Assembly (NCBI GenBank): GCA_023251195.1
Contig: JAHEZG010000132.1
Location: forward strand, 3,104-9,709
DNA: 6,606 nt
Direction: 5' to 3'
From: Chitinophagaceae bacterium
GTDB taxonomy: Bacteria > Bacteroidota > Bacteroidia > Chitinophagales > UBA10324
The number at the start of each line of letters is the position of its first letter. Position 1 is the stretch's first letter. Made by a program: the position numbers and the translations under genes. Under the pieces are notes generated by a model. The model was not told where the DNA came from, did not search any database, and was given only the letters and a program-made list of their open reading frames with translations. This document shows positions 1 through 6,022 of this stretch, one piece after another.

Positions 1-474
1 CGTTTAGGAATTACAGAGGAGAATGGAGAAGGAGAAGTGGTTGGTGGAATTGTGGTCGCGCGTTACGGAGAAAATGCAAAGGATGTGATTGAGCGGGTGA
101 AAATAAAAATGAAGGATGTAGAAAAAGGATTGCCTGAAGGAGTGAAATTCAAAATTGCTTACGACAGAAGTGATTTAATTCTTGCTTCTATTTCTACATT
201 GAAAGATGCCTTGTGGCAGGAGATTTTAATTGTTTCGTTTATTGTAATTGTTTTTTTATTCAGTATCAGAAGCGGATTAGTTGCCATCTTCTCTATCATA
301 CTTTCTGTATTAATCGGTTTCATCCTGATGTATCTTTTTGGAATTACTTCCAACATCATGTCGCTTGGAGGAATCGCACTTGCAATCGGTGATGTAGTTG
401 ACCCCGGAATTGTGATGGCTGAAAATGCGTATCGCTCATTGACAGATTATGCACTTAAAAAGAAACCGGAATGA
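1..474 (+). CDS. cusA: CusA-like heavy-metal RND efflux pump, N-terminal part (5' end cut by window, ends at frame break)
   Basis: This is the inner-membrane proton/metal antiporter subunit of a Cus-type tripartite exporter. The frame is open from base 1, so the true start is outside the window; the GTG at 37 is internal. The 157 residues visible begin at the end of the first periplasmic domain (NGEGEV...GG motif, then PEGV...YDRS). They continue through TM2 (about residues 74-88), TM3 (93-114) and TM4 (119-141, NIMSLGGIA...VD...IVM.EN), all typical of CusA/HME-RND proteins. The essential TM4 Asp (E. coli CusA D405) is at 400-402. M391 and M410 equivalents are at 358-360 and 415-417, but M403 is Val (394-396). 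An extra Asp (391-393) and a Pro (403-405) flank the conserved Asp. The frame stops at TGA 472-474 in the cytoplasmic TM4-TM5 loop, and the rest of the pump follows in another frame from 471. The family is near certain; whether this is a separate polypeptide is not. Confidence 0.9.
   Translation, partial: RLGITEENGEGEVVGGIVVARYGENAKDVIERVKIKMKDVEKGLPEGVKFKIAYDRSDLILASISTLKDALWQEILIVSFIVIVFLFSIRSGLVAIFSIILSVLIGFILMYLFGITSNIMSLGGIALAIGDVVDPGIVMAENAYRSLTDYALKKKPE
456..474 (+). other. frame break inside cusA (-1 shift; A-rich run and ATGA overlap)
   Basis: The upstream frame reads CTT AAA AAG AAA CCG GAA TGA. The downstream frame is open only from 459, because TAA occupies 456-458 in that frame. 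A switch must therefore fall within about 459-474. Adding one A to the A run at 457-461 gives a continuous loop reading A-L-K-K-E-T-G-M-K-E-R, so the simplest explanation is a one-base loss, real or from sequencing. Alternatives are -1 slippage on the AAAAAGAAA stretch, or restart at the ATG of the ATGA overlap (471-474). The site is not a textbook X-XXY-YYZ heptamer, and I see no obvious downstream stem-loop. Confidence 0.8.
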
Positions 475-2381
475 AGGAGCGAATCGCAAATACAAAAGAA
501 CTTTCAGACGAAGAGAGAATTAAAGTTGTTGAGAAAGCAACAACCTCTCTCGGTCGCTCTGTTTTCTTTTCTGTCATCATAATGATTATTTCATTTTCGC
601 CAATCCTCTTTCTAACCGGACAGGAAAAGAAATTATTTTCTCCGTTAGTTCTCACTAAAACATTTTCACTGATTGGTGCTGCAATTCTTGCCATTACAGT
701 TGCACCGATGCTCGTAAGAAGTTTGGTAAAAGGAAAGCTGATACCGGAGAGTCGAAATCCTGTTTCCAACTTTTTCGTTCGTCTTTACACACCTGTTCTT
801 CGTTTCTGTTTGAATTGGAAAAAAACTGTTCTCACAATCTGCGCACTTGTTGTTATTGGAAGTATTCCGCTCATTGTAAATCTTGGAACAGAGTTCATGC
901 CTCCATTAGATGAAGGTTCATTGTTGATGATGCCTGTTACACTTCCTGATGTTTCAAACTCTGAAGCGAAACGAATTTTGCAAGTGCAGGATAAAATCCT
1001 GAAAAGTTTTCCCGAAGTGGAAAATGTTTTGGGCAAAGCAGGAAGAGCATATACCGCAACAGATAATGCGCCCATGAGCATGATTGAAACCATTGTTGTT
1101 CTCAAACCAAAATCAGAATGGAGAGATGGAATGACAAAGGAAAAACTCATTGCAGAGATGAACGAGAAAGTGCAGATACCGGGTGTAACAGTCGGATGGA
1201 CTCAGCCAATTATCAATCGCATCAACATGCTGTCAACCGGAATCAGAACTGATGTGGGAGTAAAAATTTACGGACAAAATCTTGACAGCATTTACAATAT
1301 TTCATTGCGCGTGGAGAAAGCATTGAAAGGTGTTGATGGTCTTGCTGATTTATATGTAGAACAATTAACCGGAGGAAAATATTTACAAATAAAAATCAAC
1401 CGCAAGGAAATTGCGCGATACGGTTTAGGTGTGGATGATGTAAACATGCTTGTTGAATCTGCATTGGGAGGAATGAATCTGACAACTACAGTTGAAGGCA
1501 GACAGCGATTTAATGTAAGCATTCGGTTAGCGCAGGATTTCAGAAATGATATTTCAGAAATCAAACGCATTCCGGTTCAGACACAACAATATGGTCCCGT
1601 TCCGCTTTCTGCGCTCGCTGATATTTCGGTGAGTGAAGGACCGCCAATGATAAATTCAGAAAATGCTTTGCTGCGTGGAACAGTTTTGTTTAATGTGAGA
1701 GGAAGAGACATGGGAAGCGTGGTGAATGATGCGAAGAAAAAAATTGATGCAGAATTCAAGAAACTCCCGAAAGGATATTTCATTGAATGGAGCGGTCAAT
1801 ATGAAAATCAGGTGCGCGCACAAAATCGTTTGAAGATTATTATTCCGATTGTGCTTTTGGTAATCGCGTTCATTCTCTATTTCACATTTCGCTCTGCAAA
1901 AATGGTCATGATTGTTTTCATCAGCATACCTGTTGCGCTCGTTGGCGGAGTTTATTCTCTCTATTATTATCATGTAAATTTTTCAGTAGCAGTTGCAGTT
2001 GGTTTCATCGCACTGTTTGGTGTCGCAGTGGAGATTGGAGTTTTAATGATTGCATACCTGAATAATTCCATCGGCGAATTGGTTCAGAAAAATTCCTCCA
2101 TAACGAATGATGATATTAGAACTGCAATTTTTAACGGAGCCACACCGCGTGTGCGACCTATACTCATGACCAATCTTGCAAACATTCTCGGATTGATTCC
2201 CGTGCTTGCTTCTACAGGAGTTGGCAGTGATGTGATGAAGCCCATTGCCGTTCCATTAGTGTTCGGATTGATTACCGCAATCTTTTTTGTGCTGATAATT
2301 CTTCCGCTGATTTATGAAATTGTAAAAGAACATGAACTGAAAAATTCAGGGACACTGAAAGTCTTAGACATTAAAGAATGA
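471..2381 (+). CDS. cusA: CusA-like heavy-metal RND efflux pump, C-terminal part (TM5 to C-terminus)
   Basis: These 636 residues carry the rest of the pump: TM5 (about 29-49), TM6 (64-84), the cytoplasmic linker, TM7 (119-137), the second periplasmic domain (138-452) and TM8-TM12 (455-618). The three methionines of the E. coli CusA Cu(I)/Ag(I) cleft match M154 (LLMMP; M573), M204 (APMSM; M623) and M253 (RINMLSTG; M672), which supports monovalent copper/silver as substrate. The TM10 relay Glu (E939) is E521 in GVAVEIG. The TM11 relay Lys (K984) is Ile564 in VRPILMT. M1009 is kept as M589, while M486 and M501 positions are Leu68 and Val82. The ATG at 471 overlaps the previous stop as ATGA. It may be a true restart, or simply the first Met after a frame break. 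The two parts together cover a normal CusA from the end of its first periplasmic domain onwards. The gene ends in an ATGA overlap with the TolC-like gene. Confidence 0.93.
   Translation: MKERIANTKELSDEERIKVVEKATTSLGRSVFFSVIIMIISFSPILFLTGQEKKLFSPLVLTKTFSLIGAAILAITVAPMLVRSLVKGKLIPESRNPVSNFFVRLYTPVLRFCLNWKKTVLTICALVVIGSIPLIVNLGTEFMPPLDEGSLLMMPVTLPDVSNSEAKRILQVQDKILKSFPEVENVLGKAGRAYTATDNAPMSMIETIVVLKPKSEWRDGMTKEKLIAEMNEKVQIPGVTVGWTQPIINRINMLSTGIRTDVGVKIYGQNLDSIYNISLRVEKALKGVDGLADLYVEQLTGGKYLQIKINRKEIARYGLGVDDVNMLVESALGGMNLTTTVEGRQRFNVSIRLAQDFRNDISEIKRIPVQTQQYGPVPLSALADISVSEGPPMINSENALLRGTVLFNVRGRDMGSVVNDAKKKIDAEFKKLPKGYFIEWSGQYENQVRAQNRLKIIIPIVLLVIAFILYFTFRSAKMVMIVFISIPVALVGGVYSLYYYHVNFSVAVAVGFIALFGVAVEIGVLMIAYLNNSIGELVQKNSSITNDDIRTAIFNGATPRVRPILMTNLANILGLIPVLASTGVGSDVMKPIAVPLVFGLITAIFFVLIILPLIYEIVKEHELKNSGTLKVLDIKE
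2378..2381 (+). promoter_or_regulatory. ATGA stop/start overlap, cusA to TolC-like gene
   Basis: The cusA stop TGA (2379-2381) overlaps the next ATG (2378-2380). With little Shine-Dalgarno signal upstream (AAAGA only), termination-reinitiation is the likely route, which would fix the ratio of pump and channel. Confidence 0.7.
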
Positions 2382-3637
2382 AAAAGATAATTCATCATAT
2401 ATCCGCACTGTTACTGTTGTTTCATTCAGCATCAGTAGAAGCGCAGAGTTCATCCACTCTGAGTTTGGATTCTGTTTATAAAAAAATAGAAACATCGTAT
2501 CCTGAAATACTGATGTACCAATCAAAAATAAAATCCATACAGGCGCAGGCGGAAGGCGCAAAAAGTTGGATGCCACCAACTGCTTCATTCGGACTTAATC
2601 AGTTCCCTTATGATTTCATGATGCTCAAATCAAAAGATGACCCGATGAATCAGGCAGGGCTGATGTTTTCTGTAGAGCAGATGATTCCCAATGGAGCAAA
2701 GTTGAATGCTAAAGAAAACTATATCAGTTCACTTGCTGATGTTCAAACGAATGATGCGGAGTGGACAAAAAATATTTTACGCAGCAATGCAAAGCTCCTG
2801 TACTATCAACGATATGTCGCTGAGAAAAAAATGAAAATCGTGCAGGATAATCTTGACCTGCTCAATCTTTTTATTGCAACTGCTGAAGAACGATACAAAT
2901 ACAATCAGGCGGATTTATCTACAATCTATAAAGCGCAGGCGAGAATCGCAGATTTAAAAAACATGATGTCCATGTTGCTGTCACAAATAGCAGAGAGCAA
3001 TATCGGATTGAATATTTTAATGAACCGCGATGTCAATACGACTTTCAGCATTGACACAAGCATCGCATTGAACAATTATGAAACACTTCCCTTCCCTGAT
3101 ACTGCATCGGTAAAGCGGAGCGATATTCTTTCGATGCAAAGTTCAATTTCATCAATGGCACTGAATCAGAAATACATGTTGTCATTTAAAAAACCTGATT
3201 TCGGTTTAAAGGTTCAGCACATGCAAATGTTTGGGATGCCCAATCAATTTTCAGTAATGGGAATGATGACGATTCCGATTGTTCCGTGGTCAGCAAAAAT
3301 GTATAAGTCGGATGTGAAGTCAATGGGTTTTGAAATTGATGCGATGAAGAAAGAAAAAGAAACCATGCAACTGATGGCAGTAAGAATGAGTTCCGAAAAA
3401 TTAACGATGCTTCGATTTGAGAAAGAGCAATTGAATAATTACGAGAGTGAAATCATTCCGTCTTATCAAAAAAATCTTGATGCGGCATTGCTTGCTTACA
3501 AGCAAAACACCGGAAGTTTTTTTATACTGCTTGATGCTTGGGACATGACTTTGATGAAGCAAATGGAATATCTGGATAAACTCAACAGTGTATTGAAGTT
3601 GCAGGCAGAGTATGAATTTGAAACTGAGAAAAAATAA
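2378..3637 (+). CDS. TolC/CusC-like outer-membrane efflux protein
   Basis: This is the outer-membrane exit duct of the tripartite exporter. The 419 residues match the usual TolC/OEP length. Residues 1-22 form a Sec signal peptide (MKKIIHHIS, then a Leu-rich core) with likely cleavage at VEA|Q. No lipobox Cys is seen, unlike E. coli CusC. Two OEP repeats can be seen, about 24-215 and 243-415. Each has long charged amphipathic helices and the usual repeat end (ERYKYNQADLSTIYKAQ at 171-187 and AYKQNTGSFFILLDAW at 373-388). Residues 282-323 hold nine methionines around a GMPNQFSVMGMM...IPIVPWSAKMYKS segment that I associate with Bacteroidetes metal-efflux OEPs. The ATG lies in an ATGA overlap with the cusA stop, so translation is probably coupled. 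TolC-family membership is very likely; the metal role comes mainly from the neighbours. A cusC or czcC label would be by context only. Confidence 0.9.
   Translation: MKKIIHHISALLLLFHSASVEAQSSSTLSLDSVYKKIETSYPEILMYQSKIKSIQAQAEGAKSWMPPTASFGLNQFPYDFMMLKSKDDPMNQAGLMFSVEQMIPNGAKLNAKENYISSLADVQTNDAEWTKNILRSNAKLLYYQRYVAEKKMKIVQDNLDLLNLFIATAEERYKYNQADLSTIYKAQARIADLKNMMSMLLSQIAESNIGLNILMNRDVNTTFSIDTSIALNNYETLPFPDTASVKRSDILSMQSSISSMALNQKYMLSFKKPDFGLKVQHMQMFGMPNQFSVMGMMTIPIVPWSAKMYKSDVKSMGFEIDAMKKEKETMQLMAVRMSSEKLTMLRFEKEQLNNYESEIIPSYQKNLDAALLAYKQNTGSFFILLDAWDMTLMKQMEYLDKLNSVLKLQAEYEFETEKK
3221..3346 (+). other. methionine-rich segment of the TolC-like protein
   Basis: Residues 282-323 of the TolC-like protein contain Met at 282, 284, 287, 294, 296, 297, 308, 316 and 323. 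This lies in the second OEP repeat, where family topology places a beta-strand hairpin of the outer-membrane barrel followed by the start of a duct helix. Met clusters are a known Cu(I)/Ag(I) ligand type, so a role in the metal path is possible. This is inference; conserved packing is the alternative. Confidence 0.5.
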
Positions 3638-3638
3638 A

Positions 3639-4892
3639 ATGAGAAAGTCGGTTTTTCATATCACCCTCCTTCTTTTTTTTATTGTTGGTTGCAACAATAA
3701 AAAGCAGGAGAGCCATGAAAATAATTCTGCGCAAAAACAGGATGAGATGAACATGGGTGATATGCCGGGTATGGAACATCAACCGCAAAGTGCTGACACT
3801 TCTTTGCAAAATGTTTTATCACCGACAAACAAATCAGTTTTGTCGAACGCAGAAACAATTCATCCTTCATTAAAAAATATTTCGCAAAGCATTTCTGCTT
3901 CCGGCTACATTGCTTTTGACGAGAGAAGAAATAATATAGTAGCAGTTCGAACAGGAGGGAGAATTGAAAAGTTATATGTGAAACTTAATTATCAATATGT
4001 ACACAAAGGCGATAAAGTGATAGAGTTATACAGCCCTGAATTAAATACTTATCAGGAAGAATATCTGCATCATCTGAAAACAAAAAGCGATTCAAATCTG
4101 ATTGAAGCAACCAAACAGAAATTGAAATTACTTGGACTCTCTGAAAAACAAATCAGTGACATTGAAACAACCGGACAAGAGTTGAAATCAATTACTGTTT
4201 ACAGTCCTTACGATGGATTTATACTTTATGATTTTGCTCAACAGCAAAGTAATTCAGCACAAAATAATTCTTCCGTATCATCAGGAATGAGTGGAATGAA
4301 TGGCGGTGCGAATACTCCTCAATCAATGCCTGCAAATCAAATGCAGTCAGCAGGAAAAATTACAGAAGGCGGATATGTAACTAAAGGGCAAACATTATTT
4401 GTGATGAACGATTGCAAAGAAGTGTATGCCATTGTTGCTTTTGATGCGAACGACGAAGCGGAAATAAAAATAGGTGCTGCGGTAAAAATTAAAAGTCATT
4501 TGTCTGATGAAAATATAAATGGCAATATCAGTTTTATTGAACCCGCATTTAAAGAAGGACAAAAATTTATTCAAGTAAGAGTGTATCTGCAAAATGAATC
4601 ACTGAAATTAAAAATCAATTCAATTGTAAATGCTGAACTTGAATCAACAGGAAAATATCTTGTTGTTCCATCATCATCTGTTTTATCACTTGGCAACAGA
4701 AAATTCGTCTGGAGAAAAAAGGCGAATGCGCCGAACGGAAATAAGGTTTTACTGGCAACTGAAGTTGTAATTGGAAAAGAAGCAGATGGATACTCACAAA
4801 TAATTTTTGGAATTGCAGAACAGGATGAAATAGCAAAAGATGCAGGTTACCTGCTCGACAGCGAAAGTTTAATTAAAACAGTAACGAAATGA
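3639..4892 (+). CDS. cusB: CusB-like periplasmic adaptor lipoprotein (first of two), Met-rich
   Basis: This is the membrane-fusion subunit linking the RND pump to the outer-membrane channel, and possibly a metal donor. I choose the ATG at 3639: it leaves one base after the TolC-like stop and gives a short lipoprotein signal (MRKSVFHITLLLFFIVGC, lipobox IVGC, Cys18). The in-frame ATG at 3612 would add nine residues ahead of the signal and overlap the upstream gene by 26 bases. The product is 417 residues. Order: a Met/His-rich segment (M37, M39, M42, M45, H47), a barrel-sandwich half (about 88-125, GGRIEKLYVK...V.KGD), a short helical part (132-182, LLGLSEKQI), the second sandwich half (185-256, YSPYDGFI...G.YVTKGQTLF), a beta-barrel (260-335) and a membrane-proximal domain ending LLDSESL. 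A polar Met/Asn/Ser insert (200-240) breaks the second sandwich half. It ends in an ATGA overlap with the next adaptor. Confidence 0.9.
   Translation: MRKSVFHITLLLFFIVGCNNKKQESHENNSAQKQDEMNMGDMPGMEHQPQSADTSLQNVLSPTNKSVLSNAETIHPSLKNISQSISASGYIAFDERRNNIVAVRTGGRIEKLYVKLNYQYVHKGDKVIELYSPELNTYQEEYLHHLKTKSDSNLIEATKQKLKLLGLSEKQISDIETTGQELKSITVYSPYDGFILYDFAQQQSNSAQNNSSVSSGMSGMNGGANTPQSMPANQMQSAGKITEGGYVTKGQTLFVMNDCKEVYAIVAFDANDEAEIKIGAAVKIKSHLSDENINGNISFIEPAFKEGQKFIQVRVYLQNESLKLKINSIVNAELESTGKYLVVPSSSVLSLGNRKFVWRKKANAPNGNKVLLATEVVIGKEADGYSQIIFGIAEQDEIAKDAGYLLDSESLIKTVTK
4236..4358 (+). other. low-complexity Met/Asn/Gln/Ser insert in the first adaptor's sandwich domain
   Basis: Residues 200-240 of the first adaptor are almost entirely Gln, Asn, Ser, Gly, Ala and Met, with Met at 217, 220, 230 and 235. 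They lie between YSPYDGFILYDF and EGGYVTKGQTLF, which in ordinary adaptors are joined by a short turn; the second adaptor has only about eight residues there. The segment is probably a flexible loop leaving the lipoyl-like domain and could hold soft metal ions. The binding role is inferred from composition only. Confidence 0.6.
4889..4892 (+). promoter_or_regulatory. ATGA stop/start overlap between the two adaptors
   Basis: The first adaptor's TGA (4890-4892) overlaps the second adaptor's ATG (4889-4891). Direct translational coupling would favour near-equal amounts of the two adaptors, fitting a mixed adaptor assembly. Confidence 0.7.
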
Positions 4893-5992
4893 AAACGATA
4901 ATAAAAATATTCGTTATTTCAATTCTGTTTTTTCTCGCTGCATGTACGCCGAAAAAAGAAAGTAAAGATGAACATGCCGGAATGGATATGATGACGGACA
5001 TGGTTCATCTGACACTTCACGAACAGGAAATTATCAATTTGAAAATTGACACGGCAAAAACAAAAACCATTTTTGAAACATCCGATTTTGTTGGCGCTGT
5101 TGCGATTGATGAAAATAATATCAGCATTATCAGTTCGCGTGTAAATGGACGAGTTGAAAAATTATTTGTTCGCAATCCGGGTGAAGAAATAAAAAAGGGA
5201 GAGCCGTTGTATGCGGTTTACAGTGAGGAATTGTTATCCGATGAAAATGAATTTCTGCTTGCGCTGAAACAACAAACTGATTTCACAAATCAAAAAAATA
5301 TTGTTGATGCGTTGGTAGAAGCATCGAGAAAAAAACTTTCGTTGTGGGGATTAAGCGAATTGCAGTTGCAGGAATTGGCTCAGAAAAAACAAACATCACC
5401 AACTGTAACATTTTATAGTAATGTCAGCGGGTTCTTGTCTGAACTGAATATCAGCGAAGGAGAATATGTTTCGACAGGCACTCTTCTTTTCAAAGTCGTT
5501 TCATTGGAAACAGTTTGGGTGGATGCCGAAATTTATCAAAGTGAAATTCCTTTTCTCTATCAATCTCCTGAAATGGAATTGGAGTTTGAAGCATTACCCA
5601 ATGAAATATTCAAGGGACAAATTATTCAGAACGCGCCTGTTCTTGATGCTGATAAAAAAGTTTCTTCTGTCAAAATTCTTGTCGCTAACAGCAATGGAAA
5701 ATTAAAACCCGGAATGATGGCAACTGTTACAGTGAAACACAATCAGAAAAAAACACTCGTGATTCCCAAATCTGCATTAGTGCTTGGTAAGAAAATTTTA
5801 GTTTGGATAGAAACCAAACCCGGCATGTATGAAAGCCGGATGGTTGAAACTGGAATTGAAAATAAAACCGAAATAGAAATTTTATCGGGCATTCAGGAGG
5901 GTGATAAGGTGGTTTCTTCGGGTACATACTTGTTGAACAGCGCATCTATTTTAAAGAACGGCGCGAACTCAATGGGAGGAATGAAAATGTAA
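4889..5992 (+). CDS. cusB: CusB-like periplasmic adaptor lipoprotein (second of two)
   Basis: This is a second, clearly different membrane-fusion protein of the same exporter, 367 residues long. The N-terminus is a lipoprotein signal with lipobox LAAC (Cys19). It is followed by a Met/His cluster, HAGMDMMTDMVH (29-40), resembling copper-capture segments at CusB N-termini. A barrel-sandwich half (about 68-105, SRVNGRVEKLFV...G..IKKGEPL) and a helical part (112-165, LWGLSELQL) come next. The second sandwich half (172-205, YSNVSGFLSELNISEGEYV) has no insert. The beta-barrel and membrane-proximal domains run from about 207 to 350, with KPGMMATV and VIPKSALV typical of CusB/HlyD adaptors and a TYLLNSAS end. 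The last six residues, MGGMKM, add three Met. The ATG overlaps the preceding stop (ATGA), and codon use looks like the neighbours. Two unlike adaptors could form a mixed ring around one pump, or one could act mainly as a metal chaperone, since no CusF is visible. Confidence 0.92.
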   Translation: MKTIIKIFVISILFFLAACTPKKESKDEHAGMDMMTDMVHLTLHEQEIINLKIDTAKTKTIFETSDFVGAVAIDENNISIISSRVNGRVEKLFVRNPGEEIKKGEPLYAVYSEELLSDENEFLLALKQQTDFTNQKNIVDALVEASRKKLSLWGLSELQLQELAQKKQTSPTVTFYSNVSGFLSELNISEGEYVSTGTLLFKVVSLETVWVDAEIYQSEIPFLYQSPEMELEFEALPNEIFKGQIIQNAPVLDADKKVSSVKILVANSNGKLKPGMMATVTVKHNQKKTLVIPKSALVLGKKILVWIETKPGMYESRMVETGIENKTEIEILSGIQEGDKVVSSGTYLLNSASILKNGANSMGGMKM

Positions 5993-6022
5993 AATGAAAA
6001 AAAGTAAAAAAGAATAATTGAA
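5993..6022 (+). other. short A-rich spacer between the efflux operon and the MgtC/DUF4010-like gene
   Basis: This 30-base gap is almost all A/T. It holds a seven-codon ATG...TAA frame (5994-6017, M-K-K-S-K-K-E) that is probably chance. I see no inverted repeat followed by T's, so no intrinsic terminator, and no clear promoter. Read-through from the efflux genes is therefore plausible. Confidence 0.5.

Noticed and set aside
37..39. GTG at 37 as the start of the first gene
   Set aside because: The frame is open back to base 1 and residues before it (NGEGE) belong to the conserved CusA motif, so it is internal.
455..1150. Reverse-strand open frames opposite cusA (455-769, 785-1150)
   Set aside because: They lie fully opposite strongly conserved CusA coding sequence and show no recognisable domain; shadows.
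3612..3638. Upstream ATG for the first adaptor
   Set aside because: It would add nine basic/polar residues before a complete lipoprotein signal and overlap the channel gene; ATG 3639 fits better.
5466..5705. Forward frame of 79 codons inside the second adaptor
   Set aside because: Out of frame within a well-supported adaptor gene and Phe/Lys-rich nonsense; shadow.
5994..6017. Seven-codon frame M-K-K-S-K-K-E between the last adaptor and the DUF4010-like gene
   Set aside because: Very short and within an A-rich spacer where such frames arise by chance; no family or clear ribosome site.
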